Assembly (NCBI RefSeq): GCF_050948215.1 | Contig: NC_135165.1 | Span: forward strand, 6,174,501 to 6,238,500 | Length of the DNA: 64,000 nucleotides | Source: Halictus rubicundus | Lineage: Eukaryota; Arthropoda; Insecta; Hymenoptera; Halictidae | Direction: 5' to 3' | Part shown: one piece after another, positions 48,835 to 61,253 of the stretch | Layout of the letters: each line of letters opens with the position of its first letter | Numbering within the stretch: the first letter of the stretch is position 1 | Notes under the pieces: generated by a model | The model's database searches: none | Seen by the model: only the letters and a program-made list of their open reading frames with translations | Told to the model about the DNA's origin: nothing | Position numbers and translations under genes: made by a program

Positions 48835-49274
48835 TCAAGGGGGCCGGCATGGTTTGAAATCCATATACGTATGCAAGGGTCAAAACCTTTTCAAACTACC
48901 GCCTCAATATTGCAATGAGCAGTTTAGAAGTGGTCAATTGTGTTTCCTAAAAGTCCAATCTACGTCTGTATAGAGCCCAAAATTGCGAATTTCTACCTCA
49001 TCGCGGAGTAATTTGTAATATTCGGCAGAAAATTCGAATTCTGAAGCAAGTACGACGTCACAAGATGGCTGCCGCTGAGAGATTCTCTTAATTTCGAGAG
49101 ATTTAGTGTTCGTATCGAAAAAAGAGGCTCTATACAGACGTAGCAAAGACATGTACAAACACGGTGGTATGCATTTTTAATTGATTACTTACTTATTTAA
49201 GACGTAAAATGTCTAGAAAAAAAGGCACAGCGTAACATAGCGTGACAGTCAAGGCCAAATGCCGGCCCCCTTAA
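48835..49274. mobile_element. TTAA-type foldback MITE (440 bp)
   Basis: The outer ends are TCAA on the left and TTAA on the right, next to inverted GGGGGCCGGCAT / ATGCCGGCCCCC. A second inverted pair lies deeper: tacgtctgtatagagcc at 48961-48977 and ggctctatacagacgta at 49126-49142. The whole can fold back on itself. The interior is AT-rich and non-coding. The family was not seen elsewhere in the window. Confidence 0.75.
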
Positions 49275-50416
49275 ACGTTGAACACAAATACAACGAGTGC
49301 AATGACCGAGAACCTACTGTATTCGCAATTATCATACAGTACAGAAGCGGAGGTTAGTGTACGGAAATTTTGTTAGGGTCACGAGACACCCGACTACAAA
49401 CCAGTTAAGGGTTAAGTGTCCGGACAGGTGGGCCTATGCAGCAAAAGATGAAAGATGAGTTGGAGAAAGCCACCCCTGTAGAAGGGACGAGGAGCGAAGT
49501 AGATTCTCTCGGTCAGTGAGTCGGCAGGATGCACGACCTTGCACCGGACACAAATTCAGCCGAGGGCGGATCTGCATAAGGTTCGATCGGCGCAAAGAAT
49601 GCACGAATGGCACGCGCGGAGGGGCATGCAGTTCGTGCCGGCACTGGCCGCGCGATTTTGCACTGGCACAGAGAGGAGCGGCGATCGTGTCGCGAGCAGA
49701 ACACACGTAAGTGTCCGGCGGGTCATGCGAGTCTGAGAAGGACGAACGGGAGAATAGTTTGCATGGAACCAAGAGACAGAAGGGCCGGGGGAGGGAGAGG
49801 TGTACGAGAGAGAGAGAGAGAGACGAAGACGAGCAGGGGGAGGAAGAAAGGCGAGGAACGCTCGAGGACGCTCAACAAAGGCGCGCTACCCTCGTCAGCT
49901 AGTTTAAATCGTACATGAATAAATTCAATTCTATCACGGCCATGCTAATTTCGTACAACAGGCTCCTAGTACCTGTGGAAAGCTATATAACCATCCGTCC
50001 GACGACGACATCTACATAACACGTAGCCGGCGAGGCGCTTTCGACCGATCGCGAGGCGCAAACTTCCCTGCCGCCGCTTTCTCGCTGGCGAGTGTTGGTG
50101 ACTGCGGGCTTCGAAACTCCCGCCGTAAAATTCCCGCATCGCCCAATCTCTCTCGCAAACCCGGCCCAGCCAGCCCTCGAACGTGTCAACCCTGGAAACT
50201 TTCCGAATATTAGTTTCCCCGGAAGTTCCCAGCCGTCGACTGCCACCGAACACAGGGAACCAGCGCCCTGCGCTCCATTTTTCTTAGAAATCTACACACT
50301 ACTAAAAAAGAATCATTCGGTATTCATGTGCCTCGTAGAACACAGCATACTCAACAAGAAAGTCTTGACAAACTTATGTTAAAAACGAAGCGATCTTTTT
50401 TAAATGTCAGGGTATA
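49275..50416. other. CpG-rich DNA, no supported gene
   Basis: A TTAAGGGTTAA at about 49405-49415 resembles one end of the piggyBac-like MITEs, without a partner. The rest has overlapping frames and a (GA)n stretch near 49805-49824. Confidence 0.4.
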
Positions 50417-50831
50417 CAGTAAAGTCTCGATCTATGCCCAATCCTCTGTGCTGTGACATAGATCGTGTAGGGCTACTACGTTCTATGTGACCGCGCCGAA
50501 TGTAGGAAAGGACAGCGCGTGTAAACATGGCAGAATTACATGCCGTCCATTAAACCACTAAATACAGTTCAAATCATATCGTGTTCAGTGTCATTTTAAT
50601 CAGAAAAATGCCACAAATAATTTGGTAGATGTCCCATACAAAAATAATGAAAAATAAAGAAGTTTTGTAACTGGATTAGTAGTGGTTTACACCGGTATAC
50701 CCGACCCAGTATCGCATCACGCGGCATGTTTACACTTTACACTGGTAGGCGACCGTATGCCACCCAGTGGAGGGGATATGCGAATGACTATGATTGTGTA
50801 GCTCCGTTGTGCTTGGATCAAGGCTTTACTG
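50417..50831. mobile_element. TA-flanked MITE, pogo/Tigger-like ends (415 bp)
   Basis: TA at 50415-50416 and 50832-50833. The ends are CAGTAAAGTCTCGATCTATG and, inverted, CAGTAAAGCCTTGATCCAAG. CAGT-starting ends with a TA target are typical of pogo/Tigger elements of the Tc1/mariner superfamily. The interior has no transposase and is therefore non-autonomous. Confidence 0.7.
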
Positions 50832-50833
50832 TA

Positions 50834-53617
50834 ATGCATTTAATGGATTCTACTGTTTAGTTGTGGTTGCGTGGGACAATTTTTCAGCAGAAAAAGTTGG
50901 AATTTTAAAGCAACGGGTCGTTTAGCAGAAATTATTGCACGGGGTAATCTCGTAACCCGGTTGCACACGAGCAATTCGAATGGTTGATAAGAGCGGTGGC
51001 TACGCGATGGAACAGGGAAATTACACATTGAAGCGATTATTAATTGACCCAGTTTCACTTTGTCGTGCAAAACAGACCGGGAACCGTACTAAATGATTGT
51101 TCAATGCGTTGAATTGTGTGATTAACGTATATATTAGATATATAATGGATATCAGTATGTCCACTGATCACAGGGGCGTAACAATAGCATGAATTCGTAA
51201 TTGTTGTTTTACAAAATCCCGATGCAATTGTCTTTTTAAAAATAATGTTCCTGTCGACGATCGTCAATGGTCGCTTTATGCATAAATGATTATTATTCAT
51301 ACGAACGTGTTGATTTTTAATGGCGGTGCCTGTGACGCGCCGTCGGGTGCTTCACAGCGCTGTTCTATTCAATCGAATTGCAACGGAGCATTGATAAAAA
51401 GCTTCATTGAGCATTCGATACGTGTAAATAAATTATACTCGTCTTCCTTTTACGCTTCCATCAGCGGGTTGGAAATTGGTGAACGACAGCGGGTTGAATA
51501 TTTCATTTCGATGTATGGATTTTAGCTTAATAATGCTTTTGGAAAAAATCACTTGGGCGTCCAACCACCCTGCTGGGGTGCTCTAAATAACAACAATTCA
51601 ATATGGCGGTTCCAGGAGAGCTCCACGCGCTCGAGCGGAAAACCAGTTTTTTTAAATGTCCGGCCTCATTAAATCGTCAATGAATCAAAGGATACGGCAC
51701 GGCGTGTAATATTAATTGCATGTAAATGCGGACTTAATGTAACGATGGCTTCTTAATTACCGAGGAGATATTTTCTGTCGGCCTCCGGTGACACAAGTCA
51801 CAGTCTCCGCTTGTCGCTCTGCCTCGAGCGGCCTCCAATGTCCCATGAATGCACGAAAATATTACGATTGAGTCGATTTAAATACAACCAGCCCGAGCGC
51901 TTTCAAAGCAAAGTTAATTAGCCGATTTTGCCCGCTCGAAATCGCCCAGTTAAACGCAGCAAGGACGACGCGATATTTTCATATTATTCTAATAATTAAA
52001 AAATATTTACGACATAATTGTTGCCTTAGATTACCTTCAAATAGCAAATATAGAGATTGCCCAATTTGGGACTTGGCTGGTAATGAAAGTTTCTTAAATA
52101 TTCCATTCAAACATTGTCTGTTATTGTAAATTCAAAGATGATTGGTCTCCGGTAATGGGGCTCGCGTTAAAATTTTATGGTCCCCGGGATATCATCGACG
52201 CCGCTTTAATGAATCTACTTATTTTGCGAATCATTACACGAGTCATTAACAAGTTTTACTACAACTACATTTCGATGTTTACGTTTATCTTTTTCCAGTC
52301 TCGTCGCCTTCAAGGTAAATAGTTATGCTCGGATGTGTTAATAAGAGAAGAAGAAGTTGTATTGGTGCATTTAAATTGGCGCGCTGCATAAACTAATTAA
52401 TTGAAGTTCTGCACACATACAGATAAATGCGTTCTACCGTATGTGAGCCTAAATTCGTAACGAAAAATAAATAAATATTTTTCATGAAGTTAAGGGTAAT
52501 ATTTCTTGGTGGAAAAAATGTTTTCTACTTTCTAAGAGGTGTAGCAGCGTACTCTGAAAATTTGAAAGAGAGTGCTAGGTGCAGTTCTTTTAATAAAAAA
52601 TCCTAGGGTATAGATTAGTGTAGAAAACTCCGAGTTCCATGAAATCATAAATAGCATTTTTATAAAAGGAAAATACTTTCTACTATTCAAACTGTGAGAC
52701 AACATATCAATTCCTAAATATTTTCTTATTTTCAGCGTGAACTGCACTGAAAGTTTCTACTGCCAGTCAAGTCCAACATTTGCCATGATCCTTTCGTGGA
52801 TGATTTCCGGTTGCGAGGAGTCCTCCGAGAAGGCAAATTCAGGTCGCAAGGCCGAATGGAAAGTGTAGGCGGAGGGTGAAACCGGCGCACTATTGTTCCA
52901 CCCTCTTTTCCAGGTTTCAGAAGCGTTCGCGGCAAGTGCATTTTGTTGTGTGCTCAGAAATCTGTTATTCAATTTGAAATGGCTTTATCGCGCGTTTGAA
53001 ACCAACCCCAGATCTCGCATTGATGCCAAACTACATGGACTATGAAATCTCTTCGCCGACGGGCGCACATGCGTGTGTATACTGCATGCGGCGTGTGCTG
53101 GCTTCTCTCACCATTTACGTGAACCGCCAACACCGCCGGTGGAATCGAGTGCTCGGAAGTTCAACGGCGATACTTTCAGCGTGCTCGATACACAACTACG
53201 GGCTGAGTACGCCAGTGGAAACGAAAGCGATCGCCAACTGAAATGGACCTGTTATGACACGCACCGGCAACATGATTCAACGACCAATCTTTTTTCAATG
53301 GCGACTCCCAGAATGCTGCACCCCCTCTTGTTCGTTTGTTCAACAAACACAGGCCAGGATCTTTCATAGAAAGGCTCCATTGATTCCAACAATTCTTCAG
53401 ATACAGGAAACCAGATGATTCGTAACACTGAGAATATTATGCCATTCATATACTTACTCTATACAAATTGATTACAATTTATTAGAACGTGAAGATCGAG
53501 AAATAATATTATGATATTTTAATGTCCAGGATTTAATCTTCGGTGTCCAACATTCATTTCTAGACTTATAGTTTACGGAGATAATTTATTCCAGCTCGTT
53601 TGTGTAAACTGAATAAC
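50834..53617. other. Mixed DNA, no supported gene
   Basis: AT-rich for the most part, CpG-rich near 51640-51960 and 52800-53240. Frames are short with no domain. No inverted-repeat element was found. Confidence 0.45.
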
Positions 53618-53640
53618 TTAACCCTTTGCCTTCATTATAA
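53618..53640 (+). repeat. Possible single end of a piggyBac-like MITE
   Basis: TTAACCCTTTGCCTTCATTA resembles the ends of the elements at 17921 and 32183, but I found no matching inverted end within 400 bp, so this may be a fragment or chance. Confidence 0.3.
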
Positions 53641-55259
53641 CGACACAATGGCTCCACTGTAAGAATGGTCATACCATAATTCAAAACAATTTTTGCGCTA
53701 CTACACTCGTCTGTATTTAATTACTAAATATTTAACTGTGGTACAAAGAGCCTTCCACTGTATTCTATTTCATTTTTAAAATTAATTTCGCAAAAATATT
53801 TCTAGGTTAGATAAAATTTCTGAGTTCTATCTGAATCTGCCACCCCTGAATAAATTACTTTTCGCAGATTTTATCGTTTAAAATTATTGGAATTATTATT
53901 GGAAGTTTCCATGAGAATTGATTCGTTAAATGTCTTTTTAAACGAGTTCAATCTTGTCATTTTTATAATACAACACATACCAGTCAGTTTTATTATTAAA
54001 ACTCGGCCAGTCAAACATTAAAATTTGTTAAAAATGAAAAAATATTCTCAATCTTCGATGATTGATTTTCTTAAAGATTGTGCACATATCCGTACGACAA
54101 TAATGTCCGTATTAAAAGAGGCATCGTGGAAAATGTTTCATAGCTGGAAGCCTGATCGGAGGAAAGAAATAAATAATTGTCGTGGAATGAGAATTAAGGT
54201 CTCAATCGTGTCAGAGACTCGATTTTCCCGCTGCCCGATAGCCGTCCGCGAATGGAAAATTATGGAACAAAAGGGCATTGTTAAATTAATTCACTCGGTT
54301 TTATCGATCGAACTGAAGGCAGCCAGTCAGACTATAACAAGGTGCCGGGGCACGGTCGAGGCGACTGCGAAGAATAATAGCAGTTTTGTCTTTAAAACGG
54401 ACGCTTAAATTCGATACCTTAGATCACCGTCTGCCAATTAGAGCGGGAGCAAGGTCGAGACAGCGCTGTGAATTCCTTGTTCGCTGTCCGAGCGCGTGCT
54501 ACTGAACTATGGTAATACGATGAGAAGGAAAACGGGTCTCGGTGTACCTGCTGTTCTTCAATTAAATTGAGCCACCTGAGATGTAAACCCTTAATGTGCC
54601 CGCCGCGAGCTTTGATCTGTCCACGGTCTGCGTTTCTCGACCTTTGAATCGTTTATACTCGCCTGCTTCTTCACTGGAAAGTTATAGGAGAAAACGGACC
54701 GGGGACCCGTTCAAACACAATAGAAGAACTCCTCTCTAATTATTCTGTAAATCGAGCAATTACTCAATCGCGCAAACAAACATTCTGTCCCGTTATTCCC
54801 TCTTTTTTAAATATTTTATCGAATTTCTTTGTCACACTGTTCCACTCAGCACACAATACATTTAGAGAATAAAGACGCGAATAATACACCTTTTCATTCG
54901 GTTAAACGTTATTTTGAAATGAGCGCTAATCAATTTGCGTACGATAATGATTCTTCTCTAGATTGTTTCATTATTTGCAGGTCTAATAAAATAATTAGTT
55001 ATTTTATTACTGCTTAGTTTTTATTTGTACAAATTTTCACTTTAACAGTACGTAGTCTAAGCTTAAAATTCTATTTTTGGTTAAGTGTATGTACATATAT
55101 TTGTACTAATAAAGTCACAGATAGTAGCAACCTTTTACGTCAAATTATTTGTTATCCATTCAAGTAAGAAAATTACTTTCTTCGAGCTATTTCTAAAGTA
55201 AAAATAGAAATTAATTGGAGTAATTCAGAGTTTGAAATTATTATTTTCTATGTTATTAC
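53641..55259. other. AT-rich DNA, no supported gene
   Basis: A 127-codon plus frame (54025-54408) and a 62-codon frame (54829-55017) have no recognised domain and no codon or splice evidence. Confidence 0.45.
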
Positions 55260-55417
55260 TAGACTGCGGAGTTTATGTATTTATGACAAAAATGGGTAGG
55301 CGTATTTTAAAACAGTAAAAACATTAGAAAAATTTTAAAATGCTGTTACAGTATTTGCAACCTATCTGTTGCAATTCAGGTAGAAAATTTTTATTTTGCA
55401 TAAAGATCCGCAGTCTA
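55260..55417. mobile_element. TA-flanked MITE, GACTG family (158 bp)
   Basis: The ends are TAGACTGCGGAGTTTATG and, inverted, TAGACTGCGGATCTTTATG. It is the second copy of the element at 46444-46638, with a shorter interior that keeps 'aaaaatgggtaggc'. Confidence 0.8.
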
Positions 55418-56999
55418 GTTATTACAAATAAAATGTAAAGAGGTGATACTGTCAGCAAAAATAAGCCACCGATTCATTCGAAAACGATTTCAAAAGTTCT
55501 TGAAACACACGAGCTTTTGAATAGGTGCTGCCAACGTGTCTGTGCATGGCCGACCGTTATCACTTCTCGCGTACACGAACGCGCGCGCGTTCGACGCATT
55601 TTGAAAATCGATTTCCTCGAAAATAAAGCAGAGCAAATTTGATTCTGTGCTTTCACGTAACACTTTGTACACAGCAGAGAAACTCTGTGACAATATCATT
55701 AGTTTATACCATCGAAATATCGCGAACGGTGAACTAATTCGGAAAAAAAAAATAATAGTGATATGAAATTGAATATCAATTAACGTTCTTGCATGAAAAC
55801 GACGGCTCTGCGTTTGACAAGCCAACAAAACTCGATACAAATATTTGCTGTCGGGTAACAATAAAATGAAATTTTACAGAAGTTCCAATGCATTACGGTC
55901 CCGCCAGTATTCCTATAAAAATTTCCCATGGGGCTGCGACAAATCTGGACGCACAGTGAAAGTCCATCAAACAAATCGCATAAAAATACCTTCGAATTCC
56001 CCGTAACTAGACCGGACGAAAACATATCGATGCTTGAAAACAGAAAACACAGGAGACAGCTATCGTGAATTTTTGAAATCATCGGAGCAGCTGACATAAT
56101 TGGCACAAAAAACATTCGCGTTCTCCTATCGAAAAATCTCGGTCTCAGCTATCTAAATATTATTGCACGATCAAATATTTTACTCATTCAAAATACAGGG
56201 AATAATTTTCAAATCTGAAAATAAACCACGTCACGTCGGCAATCAATGTGCTAAATTTTTTTCAGCTATGCTTCATTTTATCACTAGAATGTAGGCAAAC
56301 ATTTTATTGTTCTATCACCTGTTTGTAAACAGAAAACTCCTCCGTTGCATATTTTCAGCTTCGATCCAGTGAAATTTGTTGGAATTTACTTCATAAATAT
56401 AGAACAAAATTAATCAGTTATTCCTTTAGAAGGGAGGATCGTTTGAATCGGCTCTTGACCTGTATATGCATACATTGTGTCTACAGTCAATATACATTGT
56501 ATGTTGTCCCCGGCATGGGACCCTCGATCCTCAGTTGTTCATATTGTGATTTCGTATTTTATAACAGAGTGTGGTTTTATTATATAACCATATCCCAATA
56601 AAATTGAATATTTTTCTAACCCCTTTAACGTTGCACACCTTTTGCTTAGACTTTCAAGAATTTATAGGGGGCGTAATTTAAAGAAATCGTAAAGTCTGCA
56701 TTGAATCAACAACGAGGAAGTTATAGTTTGTTTTGAATGTATCTCGGAAAAAAACCGCCGTTTTTACCGCATAAAAGAAGAAGAGGGTAACAAAAAGTCG
56801 TTGGATGTTTTTCCACTTTGGAAATACGTTTACGTGGCAACAGGACACATATTTACATGCAGACGCGAACACCACGTGCGCTAGAATCGCCAGAAAACAA
56901 TAACACAACGCACGATCGAACCAATGCGAACGCGTGTTGCGACCGTCACTTTCCGCGCTCACTTTCCAAATTTGTCCTAATCGCCCGGTTCCACGAAAA
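55418..56999. other. Mostly AT-rich DNA, no supported gene
   Basis: Frames of up to 123 codons lack domains. Bases 56221-56255 ('cacgtcggcaatcaatgtgctaaa') look like a decayed right end of the satellite-bearing MITE family at 12421. Confidence 0.4.
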
Positions 57000-59337
57000 C
57001 GAAAGGGGGTGTAGTTCGTGGATGAGGGCCTAGCAGAGGTGCGCACAGTCGAGATTCAGGCGGCAAGGTATAGGTGGGCTCCACTCTGAGGTTCGCAGGT
57101 ACGTGCACATAGGTATACGCGCACTCGATTGGCGTCGACCGGCGTCCCGGGAGGGGCGCGACGCCAGCCAAGAACGAACGTTGATACTAAACCGTGGGCC
57201 GAGCAGCTCCGAACGACAGTTCAACGAGCGTGTGTTCCGAGGCCGGATCACGGTGGTCCAGAGGGCCGATTCGCGTGCAGATTTTCCACGATTGTTTCGA
57301 CGTGTCCACGTGTCCGCGATCACTCGAGGTCCGCGCGAGCCGTTGACGTTTATCGATCGTCGGTGAGAACGATCCTCGACCGAGAGAGAGAGAGATAGAG
57401 AAAGAGAGGGAGAGATGGTGAGAGCGAGCAGATAGATCCGTCCACGTGAACCGTGCGCATCGGTTGTTTACAGTGCTCCATAACACAACAATATCATCGT
57501 TCCACACCGTCGATCACGATCCCGAGAGCCCGGTGTGCACGTGAACCGCGACTACGCACCGCTAGAGGATATTCTACGCCAAGTGTCATCTTCCGTTCGT
57601 CTTCCGGGATCGATCCGGTGCGTCGATTAGCGGTGCCTCGACAGGCCTTGTCGAGCTATCGAGGATTTGTGGCCTGTAGTATAACAGTCTCCTGCGTGCG
57701 CGTGTGTGCGACCGACGTGTATATCCATATCAATATATATATATATATATAATATATATATGTGTGTGTGTTTACATTGAATCAGTGCCCGTTCGAAACA
57801 TCATGATCCGTCGACGCGAGTGCGATCGAGTACTCTGGAGTGCCGGCAAGGGTGTTTCTAGTGCGAGATCCGGGGTGGCCGTCTGCGTGCGGGTTCCGAG
57901 ATGCGTCCTGCGGTGCGTCAGCCACGAGTAACTGCAATCGGAGGCCGGTGTGCCCGCGTATGCGCCTGGTTACTTGGCCACGAGTAACCGTACCGTGCCC
58001 GACCGACCGCCGGAGTAATTAATCCGACGTATGTGCGGACAGACCGTCCCCGTTCCACCGCGCAGAGTCAATCACCGGCGTCGGATCTCGTGATTCCGAT
58101 TCCGGATCCCAATTCCGAGGTCTCCGATCCCGAGCGCGCCCGCAACAGGATCAACGGAGAGGAGGAGAATACACCTGGTCGATCGGAGAAAGTATCCACT
58201 GATAAACGCGAGAAACCGTGCGTGCAGCGTGATGTTCGCCGGGCATGGATGTTTCGAGTTGTTCGCTCGTGACCAATTGAGCCCGATCTATCGTTCGTTA
58301 ACGTCCGCGGCACGTCAACGGTCCCCGTCTAGCGGATAACTTGAGCCGGTGGACCGGAGAGCGCCGATTACCCGGGCCAAAGTTAATTAAAAAAGAAAAA
58401 AGAGAAACGCGCGGCACACGAGCAGACACGATATTGGCAGGCTCGACGCGCCGATATCGACGTACCCTTCGCCGCTGACTGACGCGTCTCACGTTGATAA
58501 ACAGTTTTCGAGCCGGGGTGGACGTCTTTCTCCAAACACGCTCGACTAATCCTCGGCTTCGTGGCTCCCCAACACCGGCCCATGTCACCTGCCTCACCGA
58601 CGACGATCTCGAGAGTCTCCGGAATAAAAACGATTTTTCCGAGCAGCTCTTGGTCTCGACCGGTACAGGACGCGGTCGAAGGCTCGCCGCGAAGTTAATT
58701 AGCCCGGCCGGCTGCCATCGGCGATATTTCAAATCCGTTGTGCCGGACGTGTACTCCCGGATAAAGTAAATGAACGACGCCGATTACTCGAACGGATAAT
58801 TAATCAGGATTCGAAAGAGGGAGAGAGAAGACATTGATTCCGCTTGACCAATCATCGGGCCGGGCCGAGAGCTGATCACCTTACCGTGTAGAAGCAGCAC
58901 CGGTCCCGATCCGCGATTCGGTGGAACATCTTAATTAATAATCACGCGAACCCATTGAAATTCGTGCGCCGTTTCGCATATTAAGGAGGGCAATTAAAGC
59001 GGAGAAAAAGAGAGAGAGAGGGGGGAGAGGGGATACGGCCGGAGAGAAACCGCCAGAAAACGAACCGTGGCCAGGAGAGAACTCGGCCCGTGTGTCCTCG
59101 TCGTCTACTTTTTGCTACGATTCGCGGACACCGAGAAAGCGTCCTTACGCAGCACGCGAGAGGAACCTTAAGCACGCAGACACGCACGCAGCCACGCACC
59201 CCTTTCGAGAACGAGAGAGGATCGGGAGAAACGCGCCACCGGGGATTCTCGATTTCTTCGTGGTGTCCTCGGATCGTTTTCCTCGGAGTGTGCCCGCTTT
59301 TGGATCGTTTCTTTGACTACTAAGCGGCCGTACCAAG
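57000..59337 (+). promoter_or_regulatory. Candidate promoter and 5' untranslated exon
   Basis: A 2.3-kb CpG-rich block almost free of transposon signatures. It contains a (GA)n stretch (57378-57418) and a (TA)n/(TG)n run (57730-57771). It ends with CCAAG followed by GTGAGC at 59338, a strong splice-donor context, after which composition drops towards AT-rich. No long open frame with a domain is present, so it would be an untranslated first exon with a long intron to the right. The start of transcription cannot be placed. Confidence 0.25.
57730..57771. repeat. (TA)n / (TG)n microsatellite
   Basis: TA repeats interrupted once, then TG repeats. Confidence 0.9.
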
Positions 59338-60089
59338 GTGAGCGACTACTTTTCAACCGTGTCTCGAATTCGGCCGCGATTCGATATCGGCTCGAACGAT
59401 AATCTGGAGTACGCGGTTGTTTTACGATCCTCGAAACGCGGCGAAGAAAGCGCGTGGGACGCGCGATAATTGAATCCTGCCGAGGGGAATAAGATAACGT
59501 TTCGACGCGGTCTCTAATAGAACTTGAAGGCTGAGTCGGGCATTCCTTCTGCCTTGAAGTTATCCTCCGCGACGTGAACTTAAAGTCCTGATAGCTTGAT
59601 CTTGTTTTATGAACGTCGTTAAATAACTTGAGAAGGAATAATTTGTTAGTCTCGTCTGTGATGGCAGAACGTTATTTAGCGTCGTTTGCGATTAGACGAG
59701 GAAATCAGCACGTTAACTGCCGGTGGCATTTATGTGTTTTTTGAATACCTGAGAACCTATACATTTTTATGTATTCTACTATATTCTAAGTAGTAGAATT
59801 TAACCATTTGTTGTCGCGCGCTCGACACACGGTGAACACAATGCCGGTTACTGTAGGAGCATTTATCGTGACGTTGTAGATTTATGTACTTCGGCTGGAG
59901 CAAAATTGTAAAATGATTACATATTGCAAAGGGATAATAATATTAATCAAATTATTAAAGTGACAGTATGGTAATCATATTTGATGTTGCATGTGACGAA
60001 TAACATTGCCTGTAGGATTGTTTGTTGAACGTATATCTGTAAGTTAATACTTTACAAAACAAGAGAAATTCGGTGCAGCTACACTTTCA
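59338..60089. other. No gene seen
   Basis: CpG-rich for 200 bp, then AT-rich. CACGTTAACTGCC at 59709-59721 is identical to a terminal repeat of the MITE at 12421 (right end, read inward) but is not preceded by TTAA; a weak inverse partner, GCCGGTTACTGTAG, lies near 59843. It may be a decayed single copy. Confidence 0.4.
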
Positions 60090-60557
60090 TATACAGGGTG
60101 TCCCGGGGGTTTCCGGTAAAACTACGGGGGCATATTCTACAAGTAGAAGTAAAAAAATATGTTATTTGAAGTTCGGTTAGAAACGCTTTGTTAGAAAGTT
60201 ATGAACAAGTGTAATTGGATTTCCTAACGGCGGATTTTACTTCGCAGAGTATGAAAAGTCGAACGTGTTTATTTTATTCGTCGATAGGTGCCATGTTTAC
60301 TATCTTGTAGTTATTCAACATCAGTGTCACTTTTACCACAACACCTGTTAGATCAAGAAATCCTGGTGAAAACGCCAAGAGTGTTTACAAACGAGGAATA
60401 CTATTTAATAATCCGTCATTAAGAAATTCAATTTCATTTGTTTATAACTGTGTAACGAAGCGTTTCTAACCAAACTTCAAGTAACATTTTTTTCTTATTT
60501 CTACTTGTACAACATGCTCCCGTAGTTTTCCCGGATAACCCGTGGACACCCTGTATA
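60090..60557. mobile_element. Foldback MITE with CAGGGTGTCC ends (468 bp)
   Basis: TATACAGGGTGTCCCGGG on the left and TATACAGGGTGTCCACGGG, inverted, on the right. The inverted similarity continues for about 120 bp, with 'ttgaagttcggttagaaacgctt' on the left facing 'aagcgtttctaaccaaacttcaa' on the right. The central part is unique and non-coding. Ends of this type with TA or TATA targets are common in insect non-autonomous DNA elements. Confidence 0.85.
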
Positions 60558-60642
60558 AAGTAATTGTTTCTATCTAACCTCACCAATTTGTACACGTGGC
60601 TCGAATAACTTAATCATCCACTGCAGTTTTCTGACAAAAACA

Positions 60643-60817
60643 TTAACACTGGAACTACCAAGCACTAAATGCAATTCGCACACACTGCCTTATAATAACA
60701 ACAAAATTGCATTTGTTTAGATTTCGTATCAGTTTTCTTTAAATATTTACTTCGATAGACCTAAAAGGAAAAATTAGGAACAAGTCATTTTGACTCATCC
60801 GGTAGTTCTAGTGTTAA
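60643..60817. mobile_element. TTAA MITE, CACTAGAAC family (175 bp)
   Basis: TTAA at both ends, with inward termini CACTGGAACTACC and CACTAGAACTACC. It is a relative of 38882-39102, sharing the 'gca(a/c)taaatgc' block near the left end and 'cattttgact' near the right end. Confidence 0.82.
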
Positions 60818-61009
60818 AATAACAATTTCATTAACCAATTATAGTCACCATGTTTTAGTCACCATCACTTTCTACAATTACCTCGTTTTCATAAGTGGAC
60901 CTTCAAAATATATTTAAAAATGCAATGATTCAATTAAAATATATTTAACATTATATTTATATTTTATATGAATCTCTATGGAAATGCTAAATAGAAACGT
61001 AGTGAGATA

Positions 61010-61253
61010 TTAACCCTTAACGGTCCGGAAGTATTTCAAGTTTACTTGTCACCGGGTCCAAGCTATTTTTCATACGAAGAGAAACTGTGGTCTCAACATT
61101 TTTATATCACGTATAGAAAGGAAAATATTTATATTTTAGTGAAAATTTATTAATATATATATATCCAGAGTAATAGGATGATTTATTAGATTGGACCTAG
61201 TAAATAAAAGTGCCATGCCGCTTATATAGCGGCATTGTTCCGTTAAGGGTTAA
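61010..61253. mobile_element. piggyBac-like TTAA MITE, CCCTTAACGG family (244 bp)
   Basis: TTAA at both ends, with inward termini CCCTTAACGGTCCGG and CCCTTAACGGAACAA. A short hairpin 'ccgcttatatagcgg' lies beside the right end. The terminal CCCTTA links it loosely to the elements at 17921 and 32183, but the interior differs. Confidence 0.75.

Noticed and set aside
56455..56625. Possible second solo LTR
   Set aside because: It contains LTR-like TATA and AATAAA strings, but I found no TG...CA ends with a flanking duplication.
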